Shown piece after piece: positions 29,329 to 37,861 of a stretch of 64,000 nucleotides of DNA (positions are counted from its first letter, which is position 1; each line of letters starts with the position of its first letter). Source of the DNA: Microvirga lenta. GTDB taxonomy: Bacteria > Pseudomonadota > Alphaproteobacteria > Rhizobiales > Beijerinckiaceae. The translations under genes were made by a program, and so were the position numbers. The notes under the pieces were generated by a model. It did not search any database, was not told the DNA's origin, and saw nothing but the letters and a program-made list of their open reading frames with translations. The stretch covers positions 310,001 to 374,000 of the forward strand of contig NZ_JAJBBR010000008.1 of the NCBI RefSeq assembly GCF_020532555.1, read 5' to 3'.

Positions 29329-29346
29329 ACAGGATGGTTGTCCTGT
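29329..29346. promoter_or_regulatory. TetR operator candidate 2
   Basis: ACAGGATGGTTGTCCTGT repeats the ACAGGA / TCCTGT half-sites of candidate 1 with a less symmetric centre. The two centres are 26 bp apart, so two dimers could bind on nearly the same DNA face. Confidence 0.68.
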
Positions 29347-29386
29347 TTTGTCAATCTGCTAAGGTCCGGTCCAGGAGGCGACGAGA

Positions 29387-30022
29387 ATGGCGAAGCAACC
29401 TGCCCCGGCGCGCGGGCGGACCAACGATCCCGAAGGCCTGAGACGCCGGCTCGTGGATGCCGCCTATGCGGCCTTCACCACCCAGGGGTATCACGCCACC
29501 TCGATGCACGACCTGAAGCGCGAGGCCGGGGCGACGGGCGGCGCCCTCTCCCATCACTTCCCGACCAAGAAGGATCTCGGCCTCGCCGTCATCCGCGACC
29601 GGGTGGCCGACGCGGTGGAGGAAACCTGGATCGAGCCGCTCCGGTCGGCCGCCAGCGCGTCGGAAGGCATTCAGGCGGCATTCTCCGCCATCGCGTCCGA
29701 GCTGGAACGGCGCGGCGCCGTGTCGGGCTGCCCCCTGAACAATCTCGCTCTCGAACTCTCCCGGCACGACCCCGACTTCCGGGCGCAGATCGAGGCCGTC
29801 TTCGAGCGCTGGCGGGAGGCGATCGCCGAAAGGATCAGGGCCGATCGGGCGGCGGGCTTGGCGGCCGGTCTCGACCCCGACGCCTTTGCGACCCTGGTCG
29901 TGGCCGCCTATTCGGGCGCCATGGCCATGGCCAAGGCCAGCCAGGATGCAGCCCCCCTCAGGATATGCGCCGAGCAGCTCGCGCGGGCGATGCAGGAAGG
30001 GCGCGGATCCCCCGCCGCCTGA
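29387..30022 (+). CDS. TetR/AcrR family transcriptional regulator
   Basis: A 211-aa repressor. The N-terminal helix-turn-helix runs over residues ~22-60 (LVDAAYAAFTTQGYHATSMH, then GALSHHFPTKKDLGLAV). The C-terminal ligand domain resembles the TetR_C regions of NemR/AcuR-like regulators. It is divergent from the GST gene and has two palindromic sites in the shared promoter region, so autorepression and repression of the GST gene, relieved by an electrophile or other ligand, are likely. Confidence 0.87.
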   Translation: MAKQPAPARGRTNDPEGLRRRLVDAAYAAFTTQGYHATSMHDLKREAGATGGALSHHFPTKKDLGLAVIRDRVADAVEETWIEPLRSAASASEGIQAAFSAIASELERRGAVSGCPLNNLALELSRHDPDFRAQIEAVFERWREAIAERIRADRAAGLAAGLDPDAFATLVVAAYSGAMAMAKASQDAAPLRICAEQLARAMQEGRGSPAA

Positions 30023-30125
30023 GGAATCCCCTGCCCCGTGGGGGCATACCGGCCTGAGCCCTTGCCGGAAGACGGAATCTGTCGGAGCCTGTGCCGTCCA
30101 TGCCGCAACGGGAGCTGACGGCGCC

Positions 30126-30911
30126 GTGATCGAGTGGTTGCATGAAATGCCGACCCTGCTCGGCGCCGGCCTCCTCTGTCTCATCTTCGTCGTACCGACC
30201 CTCATCGGCTCGGTGCTGCTGCAGCCCGCCGTCGCGCGCCTGATGTCGGGCGAGAAGGACGCCAACACCCTCGTGGGGCTGCTCCTCAACGCCTATACGC
30301 TCTTCTACGGGGTGCTCCTGGCCCTGCTCTCGGTCTCGGTCTTCGACAATTACGGCGAGGCCCAGCAGGCGATCGCCCGGGAGGCTTCCAGCATCACGAC
30401 CCTCTACCGCAACATCAGCAGCTATCCGGAGCCGCCCCGGACCATCCTGCTGGACAATCTGCGCCGCTATGTGGACGAGGAGATCGGTCCGGGCTGGTCG
30501 CATCAGCGACAGGACGAGGCCGCGTCCCAGGGCATGGCCCTGGTCACGCAGTTCGGCGAGCAGATCATGCGCTTCAGACCCGACCGCGCCATGGGCGAGG
30601 ACATGCTGCACCGTGAGACCCTGCACGCCTTCGACCAGTTCGTGGAGCGGCGCCGCGCCCGCATCCAGGCGGCGGGAACCAACATCCCCACGATCATGTG
30701 GTACGTGGTCATCATCGGGGCGGTGCTGAACGTCTTCGTGCTGTGGCTGTTCGATCTGAAGCGCACGACGCATTTCATCTTCGGCGGCGTGCTGATGGTC
30801 TTCATCGGCCTCGTCATCTACATGGTCGCGGTGCTCGACCGCCCCTTCCGCGGCACCCACGGCCTCAAGCCCGACGATCTCGTCCAGGCACGGCAACTGA
30901 TGGATCCGTGA
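30126..30911 (+). CDS. DUF4239 (bestrophin-like) membrane protein
   Basis: A 261-aa integral membrane protein with four hydrophobic segments near residues 8-32, 49-72, 192-216 and 222-245, and a charged central domain between helices 2 and 3. The pattern of SVSVFDNYGEAQQAIAREAS after helix 2 is typical of DUF4239 proteins, remotely related to bestrophin channels. I start at the GTG at 30126; an in-frame ATG at 30147 is an alternative. Function unknown. Confidence 0.75.
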   Translation: MIEWLHEMPTLLGAGLLCLIFVVPTLIGSVLLQPAVARLMSGEKDANTLVGLLLNAYTLFYGVLLALLSVSVFDNYGEAQQAIAREASSITTLYRNISSYPEPPRTILLDNLRRYVDEEIGPGWSHQRQDEAASQGMALVTQFGEQIMRFRPDRAMGEDMLHRETLHAFDQFVERRRARIQAAGTNIPTIMWYVVIIGAVLNVFVLWLFDLKRTTHFIFGGVLMVFIGLVIYMVAVLDRPFRGTHGLKPDDLVQARQLMDP

Positions 30912-30931
30912 GGAGCCGCGGGCACGATGCT

Positions 30932-31543
30932 CTAGGCGGCGCCATCCAGCAGCAGGCGCGCGGCGGTGATCCACATCACCGCGCCGATGCCCGCGTCGAG
31001 AAAGCGCCAGGTGGCGGGGCGGGCGAAGACGGGGCGCAGGAAACGCGCGCCGTAGCCGAGGGAGAAGAAGAACGTGAAGGAGGCCAGCATGGCCCCGAGC
31101 GCGAACATGCCCCGGCTTCCGTCGAACTGGGTCGAGATGGAGCCGATCAGCACCACCGTGTCGAGATAGACGTGCGGGTTGAGCCAGGTCAGCGCGAGGG
31201 AGGTGAGCAGGGCCCGGCCCAAGGTCGTCGCGGTGGCCTCCGAGGGCTTCAGCGCCGCATCCGCCTGGAACGCGGCCATGAAGCTGCGGACGCCGTACAT
31301 GACCAGGAAGGCGGCGCCCGCGAAGCGCAGGGTGGGCTCGGCCCAGGGCATGGCGGCGCTGATGGTGGCGAAGCCCGTGACGCCGGCCAGGATCAGCACC
31401 GCGTCGGAGAGCGCGCAGGTCAGGCAGACCGCGAGGATGTGGCGCCCGCGCAAGCCCACGCGGAGCACGAAGGCGTTCTGCGCGCCGATGGGCAGGATGA
31501 GGCTGAGGCCGAGCATGAAGCCGGCGACGAGAGGCATGGTCAT
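30932..31543 (-). CDS. argO: LysE/ArgO family amino acid exporter
   Basis: A 203-aa transporter with six hydrophobic segments. GFMLGLSLILPIGAQNAFVLRVGLRG at the N-terminus and LTWLNPHVYLDTVVLIGS in the middle are strongly conserved in ArgO/LysE exporters of arginine and lysine. It is divergent from an ArgP-like LysR regulator, exactly the arrangement of argP-argO in E. coli and lysG-lysE in Corynebacterium. It relieves basic amino acid overload, for example during growth on peptides. I place the start at MTMPLVAG (31543). Confidence 0.9.
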   Translation of the reverse strand: MTMPLVAGFMLGLSLILPIGAQNAFVLRVGLRGRHILAVCLTCALSDAVLILAGVTGFATISAAMPWAEPTLRFAGAAFLVMYGVRSFMAAFQADAALKPSEATATTLGRALLTSLALTWLNPHVYLDTVVLIGSISTQFDGSRGMFALGAMLASFTFFFSLGYGARFLRPVFARPATWRFLDAGIGAVMWITAARLLLDGAA

Positions 31544-31636
31544 GTCGTGCGTCCGAAAATGTGTCGACACTGGATAGATCGGGCCGCACAATTAGGACAG
31601 TTAAAGCTTCTGCATCCGATTTAGAAATTCTAATCC
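31544..31636. promoter_or_regulatory. Divergent argO/argP control region
   Basis: A 93-base AT-rich stretch (for example AATTAGGACAGTTAAAG and GATTTAGAAATTCTAATCC) between the two divergent starts. Relative to flanking DNA it is distinctly AT-rich, as expected of overlapping promoters and a LysR-type site. GATTTAGAAATTCTAATC contains the imperfect dyad ATTTAGAAATTCTAAT. No exact box is claimed. Confidence 0.5.
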
Positions 31637-32521
31637 ATGCTCGACTATGCCCATCTCTCCGCCCTCGCGGCCGTCGTCAGGACCGGAAGCTTCGAGCGCG
31701 CGGCGCAGCAGCTCAACGTGACCCCCTCGGCGGTGTCCCAGAGGGTGAAGCTCCTGGAGGAGCGGCTCGGCGTCGTCCTGGTGGTGCGGGGCCAGCCCTG
31801 CACGGCGACGGCGGCCGGACAGCGCCTGTGCCGGCATGTGGAACAGGTCGCGCTTCTCGAAAGCTCGCTGCACCAGAGCCTGCCGGGGTTTCAGCCCGAG
31901 AACAGGTCCGTCACCCTGCGAATGGCCGTGAACGCGGACAGCCTCGCCACCTGGTTCGTGGCCGCGATGGCGAAGACGGACGGCTACCTGTTCGACCTCG
32001 TGCTGGACGATCAGGACTACAGCGCGGAATGGCTGCGGCGCGGGGAGGTCGTGGCGGCCGTGACGGCGCATGGCAGGCCGATCCAGGGCTGCGACTGCCG
32101 CGCCCTCGGCGCGCTGCGCTATGTCGCCACCGCGAGCCCGGATTTCGTCCGCCGCTGGTTCCCCGATGGGGTCGATGCGGAAGCCGCCGAGCGCGCCCCG
32201 TGCATGGTGTTCAACCAGAAGGACCGGCTGCAGGGCCTGTGGCTGCGCCAGGCTCTCGGATCCGATCCGCGCCCGCCGGTCCATTGGCTGCCCTCGTCGC
32301 AGGCCTTCATCGACGCGGCGCTGGCGGGTATCGGCTGGGGCATGAACCCCGAGCCGCTGGTGGCCGATCACCTGCGCGACGGAAGGCTGGTCGCGTTGAA
32401 ACCGGACCAGCCCCTGGACGTGCCCCTGTTCTGGCAGCAGAGCCGGATCGCCGACGCCCTGCTGCGCGAGGTGACCCGCGCAGTGCTGCAGGCGGCCCGC
32501 GCAACCCTCGTTCCGCTCTAG
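31637..32521 (+). CDS. argP: LysR-type regulator, ArgP/LysG family
   Basis: A 294-aa LysR-type protein. The winged helix-turn-helix is at residues ~3-60 (LSALAAVVRTGSFERAAQQL, TPSAVSQRVKLLEERLG). The effector domain carries RMAVNADSLATWFVAAM near residue 96, the ArgP/IciA family signature, and IGWGMNPEPLV near 235. It activates the divergent exporter in response to arginine or lysine. Its stop overlaps the convergent asparaginase gene by 4 bp. Confidence 0.9.
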   Translation: MLDYAHLSALAAVVRTGSFERAAQQLNVTPSAVSQRVKLLEERLGVVLVVRGQPCTATAAGQRLCRHVEQVALLESSLHQSLPGFQPENRSVTLRMAVNADSLATWFVAAMAKTDGYLFDLVLDDQDYSAEWLRRGEVVAAVTAHGRPIQGCDCRALGALRYVATASPDFVRRWFPDGVDAEAAERAPCMVFNQKDRLQGLWLRQALGSDPRPPVHWLPSSQAFIDAALAGIGWGMNPEPLVADHLRDGRLVALKPDQPLDVPLFWQQSRIADALLREVTRAVLQAARATLVPL

Positions 32522-33525
32522 CCCAGCACCTCCGGCGCGACCCTGAAGCGGCCGACCTCGATGCCGTTCCAGTTCGTGAGCACCGGTTGCGCCAGGGCTT
32601 CGACGACGGCGCGGTCCTGGTCGTTGAGGGGCAGGAAGTGGAGGATGAGGCCGGCCATGGCGGCGGATGCGGCGCGCGGGCCGCCGTCGTCCACCTTCAG
32701 GGCGATGCCGTATCCGAGTTCCGGCAGGCTCGCGCAATAGACGCCTTCGGCGCCGGACTTCACGAAGGCCCGCTCGCGCAGGGTCTCCATCAACTTGGTA
32801 TCGAACCGGTCCGTGCCGGCCACCATGAAGGGATGCTGCGCCACCGCCCGGCGGATGCGCTTGGCGGCCTCCTGCGTTCCCTGCGGCAGGCCCGCGCCGG
32901 TGCCGAACTTGGCGAATCCGAAGGCGAGCGCCGGCAGCGGGATGGCATAGGTCGGGATCGAGCAGCCGTCGATGGCCGCCTCCTCGTCCGTGTGCGACGC
33001 GCCGGTCACGTCCTCGAGGGATGCGCGAACCGCCTGCTGGACGGGATGCCCGGCCTTCACATAGCCCTGCGGGTCCTCGTCCAGGCCGCAGGCGAGGCAG
33101 ATGAAGCCCGCGTGCTTGCCCGAGCAGTTGTTGTGGAGGGCGTTCGGCTGCTCCCCCTGCGCCGCGAGCAGCCGGGTGGCCGCCTCGCCCATGGGCCAGT
33201 GGATGCCGCATTCCAGGCACCCCTTGTCCCGTCCGGCCTTCGCCAGCATGGCGGCGGCGGTCTCCACATGCTCCGGCTCTCCCGAATGGGAGGCGCAGGC
33301 CAGGGCGATTTCCGCATCGGTCAGCCCGTATCTGTCGGCGATGCCGCTCTCGACCAGCGGCAGCGCCTGAAGCGCCTTCACGGCCGAACGCGGGAAGACG
33401 TGACGCTCCATGTCGCCGAGAGACAGAACCGTGGCGCCGTCCGCGTCGATCACGGACACGCTGCCCCGGTGGCGCGATTCGACCAGATCGCCGCGCAGAA
33501 CCTCGACGAGGAAAGGATTATCCAT
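32518..33525 (-). CDS. ansA: L-asparaginase, ReAV (rhizobial, class 3) type
   Basis: A 335-aa asparaginase unrelated to the E. coli AnsA/AnsB fold; it belongs to the serine-beta-lactamase-like family of Rhizobium etli ReAV. Residues corresponding to those known to matter there are all present with an offset of one: S47 and K50 in PRSAVK, S79 in CASHSGE, and the zinc ligands C134 and K137 in NNCSGKHAG with C188 in DGCSIP. It deaminates asparagine to aspartate in the cytoplasm. The gene faces argP and is likely an independent unit. Confidence 0.9.
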   Translation of the reverse strand: MDNPFLVEVLRGDLVESRHRGSVSVIDADGATVLSLGDMERHVFPRSAVKALQALPLVESGIADRYGLTDAEIALACASHSGEPEHVETAAAMLAKAGRDKGCLECGIHWPMGEAATRLLAAQGEQPNALHNNCSGKHAGFICLACGLDEDPQGYVKAGHPVQQAVRASLEDVTGASHTDEEAAIDGCSIPTYAIPLPALAFGFAKFGTGAGLPQGTQEAAKRIRRAVAQHPFMVAGTDRFDTKLMETLRERAFVKSGAEGVYCASLPELGYGIALKVDDGGPRAASAAMAGLILHFLPLNDQDRAVVEALAQPVLTNWNGIEVGRFRVAPEVLG

Positions 33526-33684
33526 GAGGGCCCCCTTTTTGGACGCGGTCTTTTGGGCGGGTGAGGCCCGGAAGTCAAAGGGGACCTTGTTGCACTAGGT
33601 TATTTCGGGGCACCTCACGGCCCCCGCTTGCCGCGGGACCCCTGCCCCCCTAAACCCTAGCTTGGGTGAAATGGGGAGAACCTG

Positions 33685-34989
33685 ATGCGTATTGCGATGA
33701 TCGGAGCGGGCTATGTGGGCCTGGTCTCCGGCGCCTGCTTTGCGGACTTCGGCCATTCGGTGTGCTGCGTCGACAAGGACCCGGCCAAGATCGAGGCCCT
33801 GGAGCAGGGCCGGATCCCGATCTTCGAGCCCGGCCTGGCCGAACTCGTCGCCACCAATGTCCGCGAAGGCCGTCTCTCCTTCGCCACCGACCTCTCGCAG
33901 GCCGTCCAGTCCGCCGAGGCTGTCTTCATCGCCGTCGGCACCCCGTCCCGGCGCGGCGACGGCCATGCGGACCTGTCCTACGTCTATCAGGCCGCCCGCG
34001 AGATCGCCGCCGCCATGGACGGCTATACGGTGGTGGTCACCAAGTCCACGGTGCCGGTCGGCACCGGCGACGAGGTCGAGCGCATCATCCGCGAGGCCCG
34101 GCCCGATGCGGATTTCGCCGTGGTGTCCAACCCGGAATTCCTGCGCGAGGGCGCGGCGATCGCCGACTTCAAGCGGCCCGACCGCATCGTCATCGGCACC
34201 GAGGACGAGCGCGCGGAAGCGGTCATGAACGAGATCTACCGCCCGCTCTACCTCAACCAGGCGCCGATCCTCGCCATGTGCCGGCGCGCGGCGGAGTTGA
34301 CGAAATACGCCGCCAACGCATTCCTGGCCACCAAGATCACCTTCATCAACGAGATCGCCAATCTGTGCGAGCAGGTGGGCGCCGACGTGCAGGACGTGGC
34401 CCGCGGCATCGGGCTCGACAACCGCATCGGCTCCAAGTTCCTCCATGCCGGTCCGGGCTATGGCGGCTCGTGCTTTCCCAAGGATACCCTGGCGCTGATC
34501 AAGACGGCGCAGGATTTCGAGGCGCCGATCCGCATCGTCGAGACGGTGGCGGCGGTCAACGACCAGCGCAAGCGCGCCATGGGCCGCAAGGTGATCGCCG
34601 CCTGCGGCGGCTCGGTGCGCGGCAAGACGGTGGCGGTGCTGGGCCTGACCTTCAAGCCCAACACCGACGACATGCGCGAGGCGCCGTCCCTCGACATCAT
34701 CCGCACCCTGCAGGATGCGGGCGCGAAGATCCGCGCCTACGATCCGGAGGGCATGGAAGCGGCCAAGGGGATGCTGCAGGACGTGGAATATGCGCGCGAC
34801 GCCTATGACTGCGCCAAGGACGCCCATGCGCTCGCCATCGTGACCGAATGGAACATGTTCCGCGCGCTCGACCTGGAGCGGCTGAAGAAATCCATGGCCG
34901 AACCGGTGATCGCGGACCTGCGCAACATCTACCGCGCCGAGGAGGTCCGCCGCCGCGGCTTCACCTATGTGAGCGTCGGACGGGTCTGA
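33685..34989 (+). CDS. ugd: UDP-glucose 6-dehydrogenase
   Basis: A 434-aa enzyme that oxidises UDP-glucose to UDP-glucuronate for polysaccharide synthesis. The NAD-binding motif GAGYVGLVSG is at residues 7-16, and the catalytic Cys is C263 in GYGGSCFPKD. The central dimerisation helix and C-terminal NTDDMREAPSLDI are also typical. ATGGGGAGAACCTG precedes the start. It probably supplies glucuronate to exopolysaccharide made by cell-surface pathways, possibly the glycosyltransferase cluster at 41-47 kb (inference). Confidence 0.94.
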   Translation: MRIAMIGAGYVGLVSGACFADFGHSVCCVDKDPAKIEALEQGRIPIFEPGLAELVATNVREGRLSFATDLSQAVQSAEAVFIAVGTPSRRGDGHADLSYVYQAAREIAAAMDGYTVVVTKSTVPVGTGDEVERIIREARPDADFAVVSNPEFLREGAAIADFKRPDRIVIGTEDERAEAVMNEIYRPLYLNQAPILAMCRRAAELTKYAANAFLATKITFINEIANLCEQVGADVQDVARGIGLDNRIGSKFLHAGPGYGGSCFPKDTLALIKTAQDFEAPIRIVETVAAVNDQRKRAMGRKVIAACGGSVRGKTVAVLGLTFKPNTDDMREAPSLDIIRTLQDAGAKIRAYDPEGMEAAKGMLQDVEYARDAYDCAKDAHALAIVTEWNMFRALDLERLKKSMAEPVIADLRNIYRAEEVRRRGFTYVSVGRV

Positions 34990-34994
34990 TTGCA

Positions 34995-35024
34995 GCCGGG
35001 AGCCTGTTCACGCGGGCTCCCGGC
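34995..35024 (+). terminator. Hairpin after ugd
   Basis: GCCGGGAGCC (34995-35004) pairs perfectly with GGCTCCCGGC (35015-35024) around a 10-base loop. There is no T-run, so Rho-independent termination is possible but not certain. Confidence 0.45.
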
Positions 35025-35076
35025 CGTGGCATATCTGCCGTCACGAGATTCAGGCCGAACGACCTTTGGAGCGCCC

Positions 35077-35313
35077 ATGCAGACCTTCTTCGTCGAGATC
35101 AAGTGCAAGCTCGGCAGGACCTACGACGTGGCGAGCATGCTCGCCGACCGGGAAATCGCGTCCGAGATCTACTCGACGGCCGGCAATTACGACATCCTGG
35201 CCAAGTTCCACGTGGACGACGACGTGGATATCGGCCACTTCATCGCCCAGAACGTGCAATCCATCGCGGACATCGCCGACACCCGCACGATCATCACCTT
35301 CAAGGCGTTCTGA
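35077..35313 (+). CDS. Stand-alone Lrp/AsnC ligand-binding (RAM) domain protein
   Basis: A 78-aa protein consisting only of the C-terminal RAM/SAM domain of Lrp/AsnC regulators: MQTFFVEIKCKLGRTYDVAS at the start, YSTAGNYDILAKFHVDDD in the middle and DTRTIITFKAF at the end. There is no DNA-binding domain. Such proteins bind amino acids as oligomers and may modulate other Lrp-like regulators. GGAG lies before the ATG. The gene follows ugd by 87 bp. Confidence 0.85.
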   Translation: MQTFFVEIKCKLGRTYDVASMLADREIASEIYSTAGNYDILAKFHVDDDVDIGHFIAQNVQSIADIADTRTIITFKAF

Positions 35314-35334
35314 CCCCGCCCCTGCGGGACGGCG

Positions 35335-36504
35335 CTAGAGGGGCACCGGAAACCGCACGCAGGTGCGCGTGCCCTTCGCGACGGGCTCCTGCTCGACCCG
35401 GCCGTCGAGCTGGTTGGTCAGGGCGTCGATGAGCTGCAGGCCGAGGCCGCCCTCGCGGGGCGGCCCCATGCCGCGACCGTTGTCCTCGACCGCGAGACAC
35501 GCCTCTCCGTGCTCCACGTTCGTCGTGAAGGTGACGCGGATCGTGCCGCCGCCTTCGTCGAAGGCATACTTGATGGAATTGGTGACCAGCTCGTTGACGA
35601 TCAGCCCGACCGGAACCGCGCGGTCGAGCGGGAGCAGCACGCCCCTGATCGTCTCGACCTCGATGGAAACCCTGTCGCGGCGGGGATCGATGTTGGAGCA
35701 CAAGGCCCGCAGGTAATCTCCGAGTTCGACGTTGCTGACCCCCGACTCGAACGACAGCTGGTCCTGCGCCAGGGCGATGGCGTGAACCCGGTCCATGACG
35801 CTGGCGAAGCGGCTGCGGCTGTCGGGCGTGTCGGCGTGGCGCCGCTGCAGCGCCAAGAAGGAGACGACCGTCTGCAGGTTGTTCTTCACCCGGTGCTGGA
35901 ACTCGCGCAGCACGACCTCCGAGAAGGATTTCTGCCGCGCATGTTCCGCCTCCGCGTCGGCCGCCTTGCGCTCGGTTTCGAGGCGCAGCAGAGCGACGCC
36001 CAGGATGTTGGCGAAGGTGCTCAGGAAGATCACGTCGCCCTCGTCGAAGGTTCGCGCCTCTTCCGAATCCACCTCCAGCACGCCCCATGTGCGCCCGTCG
36101 ATTCGCACCGGGACGTTCATGAGCGAGACGATGCCGTGGTCCCGCAGCACCGTCGACATCCGGAATTCGGTCTCGTTCGGGAAATCCTCGATGATGACGG
36201 GAGCCGCGGTCTGCATGGCGCGGCCGGGCGGGGACGCGCTGTCGAGGGGGAACGTGGCATTGCCCACGATGCCGGGCTTCCAGCCGACCCCCGCAACGGT
36301 GAGCAGGTCCCCGTGGTCGGGGCGGTAGCACATCACCTTGACGTGCCGGATATGCGTGACGCGGGAGACCTGTGCGGTCACGTATTGCAGCAGCCGGTCC
36401 ACCGGCAGGGGCTCGGACGCGATACGGCTGAACGCTGCGAGCGCACGCTGGTACTCGTGCATGCGCTTCAGTTCGGATGCGGTATCGTGGCTCTTCCTGG
36501 ACAT
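35335..36504 (-). CDS. GAF-domain sensor histidine kinase (HRxxN/HisKA_2 type)
   Basis: A 389-aa soluble sensor kinase. A GAF domain covers about residues 35-175. The phospho-acceptor is H204 in EFQHRVKNNLQ, the HRxxN signature of the HWE/HisKA_2 class, and the ATPase domain shows LIVNELVTNSIKYAF and VEDNGRGMG. No transmembrane segment or response regulator is adjacent. Kinases of this class feed the PhyR-NepR-EcfG general stress response in alphaproteobacteria, and an EcfG-like promoter lies directly upstream. The ATG at 36504 has a poor ribosome-binding site; M15 (36462) is an alternative start. Confidence 0.87.
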   Translation of the reverse strand: MSRKSHDTASELKRMHEYQRALAAFSRIASEPLPVDRLLQYVTAQVSRVTHIRHVKVMCYRPDHGDLLTVAGVGWKPGIVGNATFPLDSASPPGRAMQTAAPVIIEDFPNETEFRMSTVLRDHGIVSLMNVPVRIDGRTWGVLEVDSEEARTFDEGDVIFLSTFANILGVALLRLETERKAADAEAEHARQKSFSEVVLREFQHRVKNNLQTVVSFLALQRRHADTPDSRSRFASVMDRVHAIALAQDQLSFESGVSNVELGDYLRALCSNIDPRRDRVSIEVETIRGVLLPLDRAVPVGLIVNELVTNSIKYAFDEGGGTIRVTFTTNVEHGEACLAVEDNGRGMGPPREGGLGLQLIDALTNQLDGRVEQEPVAKGTRTCVRFPVPL

Positions 36505-36513
36505 CCAGGCTAC

Positions 36514-36538
36514 AACCCGCTTTTCACGGCCAAGTTCC
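36514..36538 (-). promoter_or_regulatory. EcfG-like promoter for the GAF histidine kinase
   Basis: On the minus strand GGAAC (36538-36534), a 16-base spacer, then GGTT (36517-36514). It matches GGAAC-N16-NGTT with a G instead of C at the first position of the -10. Transcription would start near 36507, so the ATG at 36504 would be almost leaderless, or M15 would be used. Confidence 0.5.
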
Positions 36539-36581
36539 GTGAAGAGCGGGTGCTATACCTTCGAGGTCGCGCCGCGGGCGC

Positions 36582-37670
36582 TTACTGGACGACGGCGCTC
36601 GCCTCGATCGTGCGGCCGTTCTGCTCCGTGATCTCGGCGAGGTAGGGGCCGATATCGTCGTAGCGGTCCAGGCGGCGGACGATCTTGGAATCGATCTTGT
36701 TGTAGAATTCCGCCACGGTGACCGCGCGGCGCTTGCGGCCCTTGCCCTCCATGAACAGCCCCACATTGGCCTTGGCGGCCTTCGGGAACAGCTTGGAGGC
36801 CCGCATGTTCGGGTCCTGGTCCAGAACCTCGAGGAAGCGGACGGCGCTTCGCGCGCCCAGGAAGTGGGCGATGTAGAGCTCGGCTTCGGCCAGCTCGCGC
36901 TCGCCTTGCGCCTGCAGGGCGCGCTCCACGTCCTTGATCAGCTCGCCCGCCATGAGGGCGGAGAAATAGGGATCCGTGCGCAGGCCCATGACCCACTCGC
37001 GGTCCTTCTCGCTCACCGCGAGTTCGCCGTCGACGACCTTGATGGCCTCGGCCGCGGCGCCGAAGCCGTAATCGGCGGCATGGCTGCGGACGGTTTCGAG
37101 CCAGGTGGCGTCGATGAACTGGAACAGTCCCTCGGCCGAGGAGGTGGAGGCTTTGGCCTCGGGCGAGAGGCTCGATTCCACGTCCGCCAGGGTCATCATG
37201 TAGACCGGATCGACGCCGGTCACGTGAGCGGCCTTGAGGATGGAGTGCACGAGCCAGCGCGGAACGTTGCGGCCGCTGAACGGAATGAGCTCGTCGGGAT
37301 CGCCCGCGGCCTCGACCGGGTAAGGCTCGGCCTCGGGCTCGGGCCGGGGCTTGGCCTCGGGAGGCCGGGTGAACGAGAAGGCGCTTTCGACGATGGACCG
37401 GAAGAGGTCCGGATCCTTGCCCAGAGCGGGCGTGAAGGCCACCGGAACCTCGATGGCGGTGGCGGCGGCGACGGGCGCCACCGCGAACGGCCTCGCGTTC
37501 AGGGCGCTCGGCAGGGTCGCCACCGCGGCGGGGCCGGCGGTGAAGGCCTGAAAACCGATCATCATGGAGACGGCCGCGAGGAGGCGAAGCGAATGGCGGC
37601 CAGTGGTCGTGCGGGGTGCCGCAACGGGTTGCGGCACCGCACACAGCAGCGTTCTCGCATTGGTTTGCAT
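36582..37670 (-). CDS. Lytic transglycosylase-like (SLT domain) exported protein
   Basis: A 362-aa protein. A hydrophobic segment at residues ~28-50 is a signal peptide or anchor; a Pro/Glu-rich linker (RPPEAKPRPEPEAEPYP) follows. The SLT-like domain begins near residue 140 and contains the catalytic-type E165 in LADVESSLSPEAK and GLFQFIDATWLE. It lacks the extended goose-lysozyme architecture of large Slt70 enzymes. It probably cleaves peptidoglycan glycan strands to allow growth or envelope assembly. The ATG at 37670 has GGGA upstream; an ATG at 37721 is less likely. Confidence 0.8.
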   Translation of the reverse strand: MQTNARTLLCAVPQPVAAPRTTTGRHSLRLLAAVSMMIGFQAFTAGPAAVATLPSALNARPFAVAPVAAATAIEVPVAFTPALGKDPDLFRSIVESAFSFTRPPEAKPRPEPEAEPYPVEAAGDPDELIPFSGRNVPRWLVHSILKAAHVTGVDPVYMMTLADVESSLSPEAKASTSSAEGLFQFIDATWLETVRSHAADYGFGAAAEAIKVVDGELAVSEKDREWVMGLRTDPYFSALMAGELIKDVERALQAQGERELAEAELYIAHFLGARSAVRFLEVLDQDPNMRASKLFPKAAKANVGLFMEGKGRKRRAVTVAEFYNKIDSKIVRRLDRYDDIGPYLAEITEQNGRTIEASAVVQ

Positions 37671-37861
37671 CAGTTTTTCCCGCTTGATCCGACCGGACGG
37701 CCGAACCTTCCCTTGTGTCATTCTGGGACAAGGGTTGACGGGAAGATGTGTCCATAATCGGTCAGCTTGACCGTAACAGGTCCTTTTCCAGGGCCGTTTT
37801 CAGGGTTTTCCCCCGAAAGTTCCGTGAATTTTCCCTTAAATTCCGGGAAATTTTGCCGCGC

